A stretch of 64,000 bases of DNA from Micromonospora pallida (GTDB lineage Bacteria > Actinomycetota > Actinomycetes > Mycobacteriales > Micromonosporaceae), in NCBI RefSeq assembly GCF_900090325.1, contig NZ_FMHW01000002.1, positions 6,077,001 through 6,141,000 of the forward strand, given 5' to 3'. Positions 1 through 8,819 of the stretch are shown piece after piece. The stretch's first letter is position 1; every line of letters begins with the position of its first letter. A program made the translations under genes and the position numbers. The notes beneath the pieces were generated by a model that was not told the origin of the DNA, ran no database searches, and saw only the letters and a program-made list of their open reading frames with translations.

Positions 1-23
1 GTGTTCCCGGCATGCCGACCAGC

Positions 24-545
24 CTACGCACCCGCCATGCCGCCCGTGCCGTCACAGGTGAGAGTCCGGATCCCGGTGGGCGCGGCGGTGCGTACCTCGA
101 TCGTGCAGACGTCCGTGCCGGCGGTCACCAATCGCAGCGAGCCGGGTCGCCCCCGGGTGACCACGCTCAGGTCCTCGTAGCCGGAGACGGTGAGCACCGT
201 GTACTGCCAGTCGTCCGCGCAGAGCGGCCCGCTGCGTACGCGGACCCCGGAGCCGCCGGGCAGCGCCCCGGGTGAGTCGCGGACCAGCCGGAGGACCTGC
301 TGGCCCGAGGGGCCGTTGCGGCAGGGGGTGGCGACCATGCCCGAGGAGTCGGGGGTGGTCGGCAGCGCGGTTGGTGGCGCCAGCGGCACGCCGGTGGGCG
401 GACCGGGGGAGACCGTGGCGGGCGGGGCGGCAGTGGGCGACGGTCGGCTGGTCGACTGCTGCTCCAGTTCAGGAGGAGCCCCGCACCCGCCGAGTACGAC
501 GGTCAGCAGGCTGAATGCCAGCAGCCGGGAGAGCGTGGTGGGCAC
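24..545 (-). CDS. putative secreted lipoprotein
   Basis: About 173 residues, no family recognised. From the GTG at 545 the protein opens with a compact signal peptide ending in the lipobox LGGC, so it is probably lipidated and anchored outside the membrane. A Pro/Ser/Thr-rich linker follows (about residues 25-75), then a domain with four cysteines (contexts ATPCRN, PLCADD, DVCTIE, TLTCDG) that could form two disulfides. The GTG has an AAGGA-type ribosome site about 8 nt upstream. An ATG at 596 in the same frame would give an unusually long n-region, so 545 is preferred. It lies downstream of the ACT-domain gene on the same strand. Function is not predictable. Confidence 0.6.
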   Translation of the reverse strand: MPTTLSRLLAFSLLTVVLGGCGAPPELEQQSTSRPSPTAAPPATVSPGPPTGVPLAPPTALPTTPDSSGMVATPCRNGPSGQQVLRLVRDSPGALPGGSGVRVRSGPLCADDWQYTVLTVSGYEDLSVVTRGRPGSLRLVTAGTDVCTIEVRTAAPTGIRTLTCDGTGGMAGA

Positions 546-624
546 GAACCGGTCCTTGATATAGGTGGACGTCGTTCGACGGAGGGCCTTGCCCATGGTA
601 GGACGCGACGGGCCCCGGGTGAAG

Positions 625-1014
625 TCAGTCGACGAACCGGTGACCGGCTCCACTCAGGGCGGCCGCCGCCTCGGTCAGGCGTACCGCCGGCACCAGGAGG
701 TGGTCGGTGTCGTATGTGGAGAAGACCACCATGTTGACCCGGGCCTGGGCGAGCGGGCCGACCAGCGCGGCCAGCACCCCGGTCACCGGGAGTTCCAGCG
801 GGCCGACGACGCGCAGGCATCGCCAGGCGGTCTCCATCGGGGCGTCGCCGGGCACCCGGTCCGCCGGGCAGATCAGCGAGACGCCGTCGGCCGACCAGCT
901 GACCGAGACGACCTGTCTGGTGCCGAGGTCGCTCCAGAGCGCGGGCGGGAGAGCGGCACCGGCGGTCAGTCGACACACCGCGTACTCGCCCGGCAGCAGA
1001 GCGATATCCAGCAT
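625..1014 (-). CDS. ACT-domain-like protein
   Basis: A 129-residue protein beginning MLDIALLPGEYAVCRL, a pattern seen in small CASTOR/ACT-type proteins that bind amino acids or similar ligands. Two ACT-like halves can be traced: residues about 1-60 (ending in ADGVSLICP) and about 65-129, where LPVTGVLAALVGPLAQARVN looks like the helix-strand turn of an ACT fold, followed by STYDTDHLLVP. There is no catalytic domain, so a ligand-sensing or regulatory role is inferred. It lies between the PAS-like gene and the lipoprotein gene on the same strand, which may form a small sensory cluster. The family call is fairly good; the ligand is unknown. Confidence 0.65.
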   Translation of the reverse strand: MLDIALLPGEYAVCRLTAGAALPPALWSDLGTRQVVSVSWSADGVSLICPADRVPGDAPMETAWRCLRVVGPLELPVTGVLAALVGPLAQARVNMVVFSTYDTDHLLVPAVRLTEAAAALSGAGHRFVD

Positions 1015-1075
1015 GAGGGCACCTTACGACGTCCAGGAGGCCCTGGGATACGACGTTCCGCCGCGTCGTCGCCGG

Positions 1076-1534
1076 TCAGACCCCGGAGAAGAAGGTGAGT
1101 GAACCGGCGACAACGCCGTCGGCGAGCACCGGTGTGGAGATGGCGTCGACGGTGGCGTCCGGCGTGTCCGCGCGGGTGGCCTGCACCCGGAGCAGGCCAC
1201 GGGCGAGTCGGCCGGAGGAGAGCGCCAGCAGCGGGGGGATCTTGTCCACCTCCTGCTCGGTCAGCTCGCCCCGGTTGGCGGTGAAGTCCAGCAGGCGCAG
1301 CCCGCCGTGGAGCAGCGGCAGCCCGATCAACTCGCCCGGCGTGCCCAGGCAGAGCAGCTCGCAACCAGAGGTCGACACCGCGGCGACCTTGGTCTCCAGA
1401 TCGATGAGCAAACAGGGCTCCAGCGCCCGGGAGACGGTGGTCAACCACTGCTCGAAGTTGCCGAACCCGGGCTCTGTCGGGGTTCGTGCCGCCGGCACGA
1501 ACACGTCCGAAAGCGAGAGTTCGACGTGGGCCAC
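1076..1534 (-). CDS. PAS-like small sensory protein
   Basis: About 152 residues. The middle (about residues 20-110) resembles a PAS fold: FEQWLTTVSRALEPCLLID, then VAAVSTSGCELL and GTPGELIGLPLL. The end, TPVLADGVVAGSLTFFSGV, is a typical terminal PAS/GAF strand pair. No output domain is attached, so it is a stand-alone sensor or adaptor. The GTG at 1534 is chosen because GAGGAGG lies about 5 nt upstream; an ATG at 1567 is also in frame but has no such site. It points toward the ACT gene on the same strand. Any ligand or partner is inference. Confidence 0.6.
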   Translation of the reverse strand: MAHVELSLSDVFVPAARTPTEPGFGNFEQWLTTVSRALEPCLLIDLETKVAAVSTSGCELLCLGTPGELIGLPLLHGGLRLLDFTANRGELTEQEVDKIPPLLALSSGRLARGLLRVQATRADTPDATVDAISTPVLADGVVAGSLTFFSGV

Positions 1535-1698
1535 CGAGCCTCCTCTGTGCATCGCCGGGCTGTCCACACTGGCTGGCCGCCGCCCACCGGCAACCCGCGG
1601 AAGCCACCGAATCGCCGGTGGCGCGGGTGCAGCCAGCGGATGTACCGGCGACGACGCGGGCCAGTGGCGGATCCGGCCGCGTGGCGTCGCCGGTGACG

Positions 1699-2439
1699 TT
1701 ACCGGTGGTTGGCTCGCTTGTCAGCGGCCATTCGGCTTTGGTCGTACCACCGGTAGTCGGCGGTTGGACGGTACGTGCCGTCGGTCCAGGTGCCCGGGTG
1801 CCGTGCGACCTGCGCGAGTTTCTCGGCGGTGGCCGGGCTGATCCGTGCCCCGCCGGCAATGAGCAGCCGGTCCAGTTCGCGGTGCGTGGCCATGAGAATG
1901 TCCTTCGGCAGGCCGTAGACGCTGATGTCGCCAGATCCGACGAAGGCCAGCACCGGCGTCACCGGGATGGTCTTGCCCACCGCCTTGGTGAGCACCCGGC
2001 CGGCCCGCTTGGCGTCCCGGCGAGCCTCCGCCACGTACGGCGGGCGCTTGCCATTGATCTGGACGACGTCCCCGGCTACGAGCACACGGGTGCGGCCGTG
2101 GTCGACGATGCTGATCGCGAACAGCCCGCTGGGGCCGATGGCGAGGAACCCGGCACGGTCGTCCTGGACCGGGTCGAGGAGCGTGTCGGCCAGGTCCGCC
2201 CGCGGCCACTCGATCACGTGCCAGGCCGGCCCGAGGGTGTCGAGCTGGCCGAGCGCGCGGGCTCCTGCGGCCTCCAGGCGGCGGGCGCCCTTCTCGGCGC
2301 GCCGACGACGCGCCCAGCCGAACGGCGAAGGCCGGGTCGGCGCGGGGAGGCCGGGGGCCTCGGCCTGAGACTGTGGAACCCCCCTGGGCGGCAGTGCCCG
2401 ACTGGTGGATACGGCTCGACGTGCGGGAAACACAGACAT
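1699..2439 (-). CDS. nuclease-related-domain (NERD)-like protein
   Basis: A 246-residue protein. After a basic, Arg/Ala-rich N-terminal third (PFGWARRRRAEKGARR) comes a domain like that of actinobacterial NERD-type proteins: AWHVIEWPRADLADTLL, DRAGFLAIGPSGLFAISIVD (the D-hydrophobic-I-V-D strand), then VVQINGKRPPYVAEARRDAK, where NGK and a long helix with K/R follow, and a VTPVLAFVGSGDISVYGLP strand. These match the layout of restriction-endonuclease-like folds, but I cannot confirm an intact catalytic D-E-K set. The ATG at 2439 has GGAGG 5-6 nt upstream. The gene is divergent from arginine deiminase across about 160 bp. Confidence 0.55.
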   Translation of the reverse strand: MSVFPARRAVSTSRALPPRGVPQSQAEAPGLPAPTRPSPFGWARRRRAEKGARRLEAAGARALGQLDTLGPAWHVIEWPRADLADTLLDPVQDDRAGFLAIGPSGLFAISIVDHGRTRVLVAGDVVQINGKRPPYVAEARRDAKRAGRVLTKAVGKTIPVTPVLAFVGSGDISVYGLPKDILMATHRELDRLLIAGGARISPATAEKLAQVARHPGTWTDGTYRPTADYRWYDQSRMAADKRANHR

Positions 2440-2590
2440 CGCGACCTCCGGCAAAAGGTCCCTCGAAGTTATGTCCTCACTACCCTACGTGGCTAGACCG
2501 GTAGGTCGGCAAGTCGCAGCACCGGAGTGAGTGTGGATGAATGCCACATTCATGCCCTTCTCTTTTCCCGGATGCCGTCAACCACTGGCC

Positions 2591-2596
2591 TAGGCT
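2591..2596 (+). promoter_or_regulatory. -10 element, leaderless arcA promoter candidate
   Basis: TAGGCT ends 6 nt before the GTG start of arcA at 2603. That spacing would put transcription initiation at the start codon itself, and no Shine-Dalgarno sequence precedes the GTG. The -35 region is weak. Leaderless mRNAs are common in actinomycetes; this assignment is inference. Confidence 0.4.
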
Positions 2597-2602
2597 GCGT
2601 GG

Positions 2603-3817
2603 GTGGCCCACTACGTGGACAGTGAGGTCGGCCGGCTCCGCACCGTGCTTCTGCACCGGCCCGGCCCCGAACTTGCGCGACTCACCCCCCGCAACAACGA
2701 CTCACTTCTGTTCGACGCTATCCCATGGGTGGGTAGGGCGCAGGAGGAGCATGACGCCTTCGCCGCCGCCCTGCGTGAGCGTGGGGTGGAGGTGCTGTAC
2801 CTCGCCACCCTACTGGCCGAGACCCTGGCCGTCGCGGAGGCCCGCACGGAGCTGACCGACCAGGTGCTCCGGGACCGCCGCCTCGGTGACACGCTGCGCC
2901 AGCGGGTCGCCGACCACCTCGCGTACCTCGATCCGGCTGCCCTCGCCGACGTGCTCGTCGCCGGCCTGGCCCACGAGGAACTGCGGACCAGCGGGGACCG
3001 CCCCGGCGGGCTGGTCTACACGCTCATGGACCGGCACGACTTCGTCATCGACCCGCTGCCGAACCTGCTCTTCACCCGCGACTCGTCGCTGTGGATCCGC
3101 GACCGGGTCGGGGTGACCAGCCTGGCCATGCCGGCCCGGCGCCGGGAGACCTCGCTGACCGAGGCGATCTACCGGTACCACCCCCGCTTCGCCGACTCCC
3201 GGTTCGTCTACGAGCCGGGGCTGGAACACGTCGAGGGTGGCGACGTGCTGCTGCTCGCGCCCGGCGTACTGGCGGTCGGGGTGGGCGAGCGGACCACGCC
3301 CGCCGGTGCGGAACGCCTCGCCCGGAGGGTCTTCGCCGCCGGACTGGCCCACACCATCCTGGTGGTGCCGATCGCGCAGGAGCGGGCCACCATGCACCTG
3401 GACACCGTCTGCACGATGGTCGACGTCGACGCCGTGCTGATGTACCCGAACGTCGCCCACACGCTGTCGGCGTACACGGTGGTGCCGGGCCCGGACGGCG
3501 AGCCGCAGGTGGACGGGCCGGCTCCGTTCCTGCGTGCGGCGGCCGACGCGATGGACCTCGACACCCTCCGGGTGATCGACACCGGGCTGGACCCGGTCAC
3601 CGCCGAGCGCGAGCAGTGGGACGACGGCAACAACACCCTCGCCCTGGCACCCCGGCTCTGCGTCGGCTACGAGCGCAACGTCGAGACCAACGCCCAGCTC
3701 GAACGGGCCGGCATCGAGGTGATCCCGATCGCCGGATCCGAGCTGGGCTCGGGCCGGGGCGGACCGCGCTGCATGTCCTGCCCGCTGGTCCGCGACCCGC
3801 TGCCGCTGCCCGGCTGA
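2603..3817 (+). CDS. arcA: arginine deiminase
   Basis: Hydrolyses L-arginine to citrulline and ammonia in the cytoplasm. At 404 residues it has the normal family length. Family signatures are in order: the N-terminal [25 protein letters not shown] near residue 155 (substrate-binding Asp), [10 protein letters not shown] near 215 (catalytic His/Glu region), [11 protein letters not shown] near 265, and [12 protein letters not shown] at the C-terminus with the nucleophilic Cys. No ornithine carbamoyltransferase (arcB) or carbamate kinase (arcC) gene lies beside it, so it is a solitary enzyme rather than a full ADI operon, perhaps for ammonia generation or arginine turnover. A palindromic repeat begins directly after the stop codon. 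Confidence 0.95.
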   Translation: MAHYVDSEVGRLRTVLLHRPGPELARLTPRNNDSLLFDAIPWVGRAQEEHDAFAAALRERGVEVLYLATLLAETLAVAEARTELTDQVLRDRRLGDTLRQRVADHLAYLDPAALADVLVAGLAHEELRTSGDRPGGLVYTLMDRHDFVIDPLPNLLFTRDSSLWIRDRVGVTSLAMPARRRETSLTEAIYRYHPRFADSRFVYEPGLEHVEGGDVLLLAPGVLAVGVGERTTPAGAERLARRVFAAGLAHTILVVPIAQERATMHLDTVCTMVDVDAVLMYPNVAHTLSAYTVVPGPDGEPQVDGPAPFLRAAADAMDLDTLRVIDTGLDPVTAEREQWDDGNNTLALAPRLCVGYERNVETNAQLERAGIEVIPIAGSELGSGRGGPRCMSCPLVRDPLPLPG

Positions 3818-3877
3818 GGTGGTTGCAGGGGACCCTTCCTCATCAAAAAACGGTAGTAAGGGTCCCCTGCAAACACC
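3818..3877. repeat. palindromic intergenic element, copy 1
   Basis: Twenty-base arms (3818-3837 and 3858-3877, one mismatch) flank a 20-base loop containing AAAAAACGG. Arms read GGTGGTTGCAGGGGACCC and its complement. It starts one base after the arcA stop and lies between the convergent arcA and DUF5926 genes, so the RNA hairpin could end transcription from both sides. Two related copies are at 36708-36767 and 52631-52690. Confidence 0.85.
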
Positions 3878-3898
3878 CGGAAGGAAGGGCAGCTCGAC

Positions 3899-4783
3899 TC
3901 AGCGCAGCGTCAACTGACGGCCGAGCAGGCCCTGGCGGGCCCGGCGGCCGGCCGCGTCCAGTGGGGTCCGGTCGGCGAGCGCCTCGGCGTACCGCTTGGC
4001 GAACTGGGCCAGCGGCTCCTCCCACTCGGCGGCGGGCGGCTCGCCGGGCAGGTCCCAGACCGGCACCAGCCGACCGTGCGCCCGGAACATGCCGGCGAAC
4101 CGGGTTTCCTCGCCCAGGGTCAGGGTGCCGGCCGCACCGAGCCGCGCCAACGTGTCCAGGGCGGCGTCCTCGTCGTCGGGAAGGACCCAGCGCACGTGCG
4201 CCTTCTCCGGCACCTGGCACCAGTACGCGGCGCGGGCGGCGGAGAGCTTGACGGTCGGGTAGACGGCCGCGTTGGCGCGTTCCAACGACGCCTGCACGTT
4301 CGGGTCGTCGCCGGCGCCGGGGTCGAGCCAGAACTCGAACCCGTCGTGCATGCTGACCTCCAACGGCCCGTCGACCAGGACGTCCTGGAGCCGGGGGCCG
4401 GGGCCGGGCAGCGGGGGTACCGGGACCGACCGGCCCGGCTCGGTACGCAGAGCGCAGAGCAGCGCCTCCGCCAGGTCGCGGGAGACGTCACCGGACTGCA
4501 GGTGCCGCTGGAGCCCGATGAAGATCCGCCCGTCCGGCTTGGTCATGGCCGGGGTGGCCATCGGCAGCACCGTCGCCAGGATCACCGGACGGTCGCCGTA
4601 CTCCTCGACCAGCGCGGGCGTCAGGCGCAGCGGCGCGGACGCGGCCGGCACCAGCTCGCGCAGGGCGATCCACTCCGGCTCGTCGGTCAGTCCCTCGAAC
4701 GGGCGTGGGACGAAGACGTCCCGCACCTTCTCCCGCTTCGGGGTGTCGTCGGCGGTCCGCTGGTTCTTTCGACGCTTGCTCAC
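3899..4783 (-). CDS. DUF5926 family protein
   Basis: A 294-residue cytoplasmic protein of the actinobacterial DUF5926 type, function unknown. The N-terminus is short and basic (SKRRKNQRTADDTPKRE), followed by VRDVFVPRPFEGLTDEPEW, a phrase typical of the family. The central part includes DGRIFIGLQRHLQSGDVSRD and DGFEFWLDPGAG. The C-terminal third (KAHVRWVLPDDEDAALDTLA) is rich in acidic and aromatic residues. No signal peptide or membrane segment is visible. The start is the GTG at 4783. It is convergent with arcA, separated by the palindromic element. Confidence 0.8.
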   Translation of the reverse strand: MSKRRKNQRTADDTPKREKVRDVFVPRPFEGLTDEPEWIALRELVPAASAPLRLTPALVEEYGDRPVILATVLPMATPAMTKPDGRIFIGLQRHLQSGDVSRDLAEALLCALRTEPGRSVPVPPLPGPGPRLQDVLVDGPLEVSMHDGFEFWLDPGAGDDPNVQASLERANAAVYPTVKLSAARAAYWCQVPEKAHVRWVLPDDEDAALDTLARLGAAGTLTLGEETRFAGMFRAHGRLVPVWDLPGEPPAAEWEEPLAQFAKRYAEALADRTPLDAAGRRARQGLLGRQLTLR

Positions 4784-4852
4784 GGCGAGACAGCCTAGAG
4801 GCCGAACGGCCCGGATGTGGATCGCCTGGCCTCACCCGGCAGCGACGAGGCC

Positions 4853-5302
4853 TCACCCGGCGGCGACGAGATCGTCCCGGGCCGCGCCGGTCGGGTCGAA
4901 GTCAGCCCAGACGCTCTGCCCGAGGCCGTCGCGGTCGACTCCCCAGCGGCTCGCCAGCCCGGCGACGATGTGCAGCCCGCGTCCGTCGGCCGCGTCCAGC
5001 CCGGCGGCCCGCATCTGCGGCGGCGCCGCCGCCCCGCCGTCGGTCACCCGGATCCGGACGTGCTGCCCGGCGTCCTCCGACCGCAACCGCCAGGCCACCC
5101 GGACCACTCCGCCGGGTAGGGGGTCGGCGTGCCGGACCGCGTTGCCGACCAGCTCGGCGAGGACCGCCACCAGATCGGCGAGCAGGGCCGGCGGTACGTC
5201 CTCGGCGAGCACGGCGGCCAGCCGGTGCCGGGCGAGGCGCGCTCCACTCGCGTGGTGGGGCACCACCACGCACCAGGATCGCTCCGTCAACCTCACCGAC
5301 AC
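4853..5302 (-). CDS. RsbW-like ATP-binding (anti-sigma/HATPase_c) protein
   Basis: About 149 residues of HATPase_c fold as in serine kinases/anti-sigma factors of the RsbW/SpoIIAB class. Visible motifs: the N box ELVGNAVRH near residue 60, RIRVTDGG near 95, and the glycine-rich DGRGLHIVAGLASRWGV near 120. The second box reads DGGAAAPP rather than the canonical DxGxG, so kinase activity is uncertain. The GTG at 5302 is preferred over longer in-frame starts because those overlap the kinase gene upstream. It lies 41 nt downstream of a histidine kinase gene on the same strand and may be co-transcribed. It may regulate a sigma factor or anti-anti-sigma factor encoded elsewhere; none is seen here. 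Confidence 0.75.
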   Translation of the reverse strand: MSVRLTERSWCVVVPHHASGARLARHRLAAVLAEDVPPALLADLVAVLAELVGNAVRHADPLPGGVVRVAWRLRSEDAGQHVRIRVTDGGAAAPPQMRAAGLDAADGRGLHIVAGLASRWGVDRDGLGQSVWADFDPTGAARDDLVAAG

Positions 5303-5343
5303 GCCCGTGCCTCCTCGCCGCGTACCCCGCGGCAGGTGGGACC

Positions 5344-6552
5344 TCACCCGCGCGGCAGCCGCACCTCTGCGACGGTACCTCCACCCGTCCTCGGCCGTAG
5401 TGATACCCACCCGTTCCGCCGTTCCACGAGACGGCGCACGAGATAGAGACCGAGCCCCGCCCCGGGGTAGCGCCGCCGGTCCCCCGACTCGCCCTGCCAG
5501 AACCGCTCGAAGGCCCGTTCGACATGCTCCGGCTGGATGCCGATGCCCCGGTCGCTCACCCGGAACGCCACGGTCCGCTCGTCCGCGTCAGCGCTGATCT
5601 CGATCGGGGAGCCGGGTGGGGAGTACTTGTCGGCGTTGGTGGTCAGCTCGGCCAGGACCGTCGCCAGGTCGACCCGGTCGCCGAGCGCCCGGGGCAGGTC
5701 GGCGGGCAGGGCCAGGACGATCCGCTGGCGCAGCCCGGTGGGCAGGTCGGTGACCGCCGACCGGAGCGCCTCGGCGAGGTCGAGGGCGGTCGCCGGGGTG
5801 TCTGCGCCCGGCCCGAGGTCGGTGGCGGAGGAGAGCAGCCGGTCGACCAGGCGGGCCAGCTCGTTGGCCCGCTGGCCGATCACCCGGGCCGCCCTGCGGC
5901 GGTCCGCGTCGGTGAGGGAGTCCCAGTGGTCGGTGAGGGTGTTCGCGTACCCCTTGATGACGGTGACCGGGGTGCGCAGCTCGTGGCTGGTCACCGCGAC
6001 GAAGAGGTCCCGCTCCTGGTCGGCGAGCGCGGGCGCCACCGGCCCGTCCCCGGGCACCGGCAGCCCGGTCCGGTCGCCGTACATCTGCGCGACGCAGGAG
6101 GCGAGGTACCCGATCACCGCGCTCTCGTCGGTGACCTCCCCGTCCGCCGTCGGATGCAGGGCGTGCAGGCTCCCGACCGACCGTCCACCGGTCTCGGCCC
6201 GCGCGGCGACCAGCCAGCGGAGCCCTCGCCGGGTCAGCTCCTCGACCAGGTTGCCGGTGAACCGGTCGACCCGGATGCGCTGCACCCGCGGGCCGTGCAG
6301 CAGGCAGGCGGTGGTCGGGTCGGCGGGGGACAGCGGCCAGCCGACCGCCCACTCGGCGGCGCCGGTCGCCGCGATCACCCGGCCGCCGGCCGGGGTGAAC
6401 TCCACGAACGCCATGCCCGCCGCGCCCAGCGCGGGCTGGGCCACCTCGAGCAACTGGGTGAGCACAGGTAACCCGGTGTAGCCCGAGTTCATCCTTTCGA
6501 CGACGGCGTTGTGGCCGGCGATGAGAGCGGCGTAGTCGGGTCGCTCCGGCAT
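5344..6552 (-). CDS. cytosolic sensor histidine kinase with GAF-like input
   Basis: About 402 residues. The N-terminal ~190 residues look like a GAF-type sensory domain (VLTQLLEVAQPALGAAGMAF to the region around PLSPADPTTACLL), with no membrane segments. The kinase core follows: phosphoacceptor HELRTPVTVIKGYANTL near residue 225, N box TNADKYSPPG near 320, DRGIGIQPEHVERAF (G1 box) and GAGLGLYLVRRLVE (G2 box). No response regulator gene is adjacent, so it is an orphan kinase here, next to an RsbW-like ATPase. The ATG at 6552 is chosen; an in-frame start at 6588 is possible. Confidence 0.88.
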   Translation of the reverse strand: MPERPDYAALIAGHNAVVERMNSGYTGLPVLTQLLEVAQPALGAAGMAFVEFTPAGGRVIAATGAAEWAVGWPLSPADPTTACLLHGPRVQRIRVDRFTGNLVEELTRRGLRWLVAARAETGGRSVGSLHALHPTADGEVTDESAVIGYLASCVAQMYGDRTGLPVPGDGPVAPALADQERDLFVAVTSHELRTPVTVIKGYANTLTDHWDSLTDADRRRAARVIGQRANELARLVDRLLSSATDLGPGADTPATALDLAEALRSAVTDLPTGLRQRIVLALPADLPRALGDRVDLATVLAELTTNADKYSPPGSPIEISADADERTVAFRVSDRGIGIQPEHVERAFERFWQGESGDRRRYPGAGLGLYLVRRLVERRNGWVSLRPRTGGGTVAEVRLPRG

Positions 6553-6612
6553 CCCCAGAGTGTGTCCTTTCACTCGGATTCTGGACACCCCGGACCTGGT
6601 ACGACGCGCGGT

Positions 6613-7401
6613 TCAGCCACGCCGCGCCAGGGCCAGGGCGGGTCGGTCGGTGATGATGCCGTCCACCCCGGCGTTGAGGACCAGGTCGAGGTCGTCCGGT
6701 TCGTTGACCGTCCAGACGTAGACCTGGTTGCCGGCGGAGCGCAACGCGGGGACCAGCTGCGGTCGGGCCCGGACCAGCGCGATGCCGGGCCCGGCGACCC
6801 GGGCGCCGAACGGCAGCCGGCCCGCGCGCAGCCACGCCGGCAGGCTGTCCAGCAGCAGGACGGTCGGCAGCGCCGGGGCGAGTTCCCGGGTACGCCGCAC
6901 CGCCAGCGGCGAGAACGACATCACGGTGATCCGTACCGGGTCGTCCGGGCCGGGCTCGGCGAGGCCGTACCGGCGCAGCAGCTCGACCAGCCGCCGTTCC
7001 ACGTCCCCGCCGTACCGGGTGGGGTGCTTGGTCTCCACCAGCAACCGCACCGGTCGGCCGGCCGCGAGCACCGCGTCGAGCAGCCGCTCCAGGGTGAGCA
7101 GCCGGGTGCGTGCCGGGTCGACCGGCTCGTCGGCGTCGAGCGGTCCGCAGCCCGGGTGCCAGGAGCCGAAGTCCAGCGCGTCCAGCTCGGCGAGGGTCCG
7201 GGTGCTGACCCGGCCGTGCCCGTTGCTGGTCCGGTCCAGCCGTGGGTCGTGCACGCAGACCAGGTGCCCGTCCCGGGTCAGCCGGACGTCGCACTCCAGC
7301 CCGTCGGCACCCTCCTCGATCGCCCGCAGGTACGCCGGGAGGGTGTGCTCGGGCAACACGGCTGAGGAACCCCGGTGGGCGAAGACCAGTGGTGCGCTCA
7401 T
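6613..7401 (-). CDS. glycerophosphodiester phosphodiesterase
   Basis: A 262-residue GDPD-family enzyme hydrolysing glycerophosphodiesters to glycerol-3-phosphate and an alcohol. The TIM-barrel signature is clear: FAHRGSSAVLPEHTLPAY at the N-terminus (catalytic His and Arg-Gly), GADGLECDVRLTRDGHLVCV near residue 30 (Glu/Asp metal ligands), HDPRLDRTSNGHG (second catalytic His), LLVETKHPTRYG near 120, and the closing VYVWTVNEPDDLDLVLNAGVDGIITDRP. There is no signal peptide, so it is cytoplasmic, like UgpQ in size. It lies 10 nt downstream of the rhodanese gene, a likely two-gene unit. Confidence 0.93.
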   Translation of the reverse strand: MSAPLVFAHRGSSAVLPEHTLPAYLRAIEEGADGLECDVRLTRDGHLVCVHDPRLDRTSNGHGRVSTRTLAELDALDFGSWHPGCGPLDADEPVDPARTRLLTLERLLDAVLAAGRPVRLLVETKHPTRYGGDVERRLVELLRRYGLAEPGPDDPVRITVMSFSPLAVRRTRELAPALPTVLLLDSLPAWLRAGRLPFGARVAGPGIALVRARPQLVPALRSAGNQVYVWTVNEPDDLDLVLNAGVDGIITDRPALALARRG

Positions 7402-7411
7402 CCCCGTCGGC

Positions 7412-7747
7412 CTAGACGACCTGACCCGGTGCCCCGCTGTCGGTGGTGACCGGACGGCCGGCGGCGGCCCACTGCTGCATCCCGCCCTCGACGTTGCGGA
7501 CCCGGTCCCACCCGTTCTGCACCAGGTGCGCGACGACGTGCCCCGATCGACCGCCGGACCGGCAGATCACCGCGACGTCGACGTCGGTGGGCACCTCGGC
7601 GAGCCGGGCGGGTAGTTCCATCATCGGCAGGTGGTGCGCGCCGGGGGCATGCCCCGCCGCCCACTCGCCGTCCTCCCGCACGTCCAGCAGGTAGGTGGCG
7701 TCGGTGATCTCGTTCACGGTCACGGTGGGAATCTGGGGTCCGAACAC
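7412..7747 (-). CDS. rhodanese-like sulfurtransferase domain protein
   Basis: A 111-residue single-domain rhodanese. The N-terminal VTVNEITDATYLLDVREDGEW and GHAPGAHHLPM are the CH2A-type motifs, and the active-site loop CRSGGRS at about residue 72 carries the persulfide-forming Cys. The C-terminal NVEGGMQQWAAAG is typical. Such proteins carry sulfane sulfur in the cytoplasm, but the acceptor is unknown. The GTG at 7747 is the start. It lies just upstream of the glycerophosphodiesterase, on the same strand and nearly contiguous with it. Confidence 0.9.
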   Translation of the reverse strand: MFGPQIPTVTVNEITDATYLLDVREDGEWAAGHAPGAHHLPMMELPARLAEVPTDVDVAVICRSGGRSGHVVAHLVQNGWDRVRNVEGGMQQWAAAGRPVTTDSGAPGQVV

Positions 7748-7820
7748 GGGTAAAGGTTAGACCCCGATCGTTCCGCGTGGGTGCACCCCCGGGGCCCGGT
7801 GGCCGCGCGCCGCACGGGCG

Positions 7821-8819
7821 TCAGAGCCGGTTCACCCAGCGCGGGTTGGCGGCGGCCCACGGTGCCATCCGTGCGGCCCGGACGGCCGCGAAGAGCGCGT
7901 TGCCACCGTCGTCCAGGACGACGTACGACACCTGGCCGATGAGCTGCGGCGACGAGGGCACCCGGACGCCGACCAGCCCGTCGGCGGGGAGCGCGCGCAG
8001 CGCCAGGACCAGGTCCTCCAGGGGTACGCCGTTGGTGTCCACGGTCAGCGAGTCGCCCACCGCCCGGATGAGCGAGTCGAGCCGGAGCGGATCGCCCAGC
8101 AGGTTGGTCTGTCCAGCCCGGTCGAGCATTGCCCGGAGCAACTGCTGCTGGTGCCGCTGCCGGTCGTAGTCGCCGTCGGGCAGGTCGTAGCGCTGCCGGA
8201 CGTAGTCCAACGCGGCGGCCCCGTCCATCTGCCGGCAGCCGGGAGCGAAGACGGTGCCGGTGTGCACCGACCGGACTTCGGTGTCGACGCACATCCGGAC
8301 GCCGCCGAGCAGGTCGATCACCCGACGGAGTCCGGTGAAGTCGACCACGGCCGCACCGTCGAACTCGAGCCCGGTGAGCCGGTGCAGGGTGGCCGAGAGC
8401 AGCCGGGCGCCGCCGGCACCCCCGCCCCCGAGGTCGTACGCGGCGTTGATCTTGTCCTGGCCGCCGCGGTACCCGTTCGGCGCGGGCGGGATGGCGACCA
8501 GCAGGTCACGGGGGACGGAGACCAGGTACGCCTGACGGAGCCCGGCGGGCAGGTGCACGATCAGGATGGTGTCCGAGCGCTGGTCGGCGTCGTCCGCGCC
8601 ACGGAACCGGTCGGAGCCGACGAGCAGGTAGTTCAGCGGGCCGTCCGGGTCGGTTCGGTCCCGGCGGGCATCGTCGTCGAGCAGTTGCCCCCGGGCCACC
8701 GAGCTGTCGTAGCGTTCGGTGAGGGCCCGTACGCCGATCAGGGCGGCCACCGCGACCACGGCCAGCGCGAGACCGACGCCGACCAGCGTACGAGCCCAGT
8801 GCGGCGCGCCGGTGCCCAT
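7821..8819 (-). CDS. LytR-CpsA-Psr (LCP) family protein 1
   Basis: A 332-residue LCP protein. This family transfers undecaprenyl-linked glycopolymers onto peptidoglycan on the outer membrane face. One N-terminal membrane helix (about residues 10-30, VGVGLALAVVAVAALIGV) anchors an extracellular LCP domain. Family motifs: LNYLLVGSDRFRG, RSDTILIVHLPAG, YLVSVPRDLLVAIPP (conserved Arg-Asp), KINAAYDLGG and ALDYVRQRYDLPDGDYDRQ. First in a run of three LCP genes on the same strand (7821-11660), which probably share targets or split polymer types. The C-terminal region ends without a second domain. Confidence 0.93.
   Translation of the reverse strand: MGTGAPHWARTLVGVGLALAVVAVAALIGVRALTERYDSSVARGQLLDDDARRDRTDPDGPLNYLLVGSDRFRGADDADQRSDTILIVHLPAGLRQAYLVSVPRDLLVAIPPAPNGYRGGQDKINAAYDLGGGGAGGARLLSATLHRLTGLEFDGAAVVDFTGLRRVIDLLGGVRMCVDTEVRSVHTGTVFAPGCRQMDGAAALDYVRQRYDLPDGDYDRQRHQQQLLRAMLDRAGQTNLLGDPLRLDSLIRAVGDSLTVDTNGVPLEDLVLALRALPADGLVGVRVPSSPQLIGQVSYVVLDDGGNALFAAVRAARMAPWAAANPRWVNRL

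Noticed and set aside
1486..2496. 336-codon plus-strand frame over the PAS- and NERD-like genes
   Set aside because: Composition typical of antisense high-GC frames, no domain; the minus-strand genes have ribosome sites and folds.
2603..3817. A complete arginine deiminase operon
   Set aside because: Neither ornithine carbamoyltransferase nor carbamate kinase is present within several kilobases.
3091..4251. Long Arg/Gly-rich plus-strand frame within arcA and DUF5926
   Set aside because: Shadow frame with shuffled-like composition, crossing two well-supported genes.
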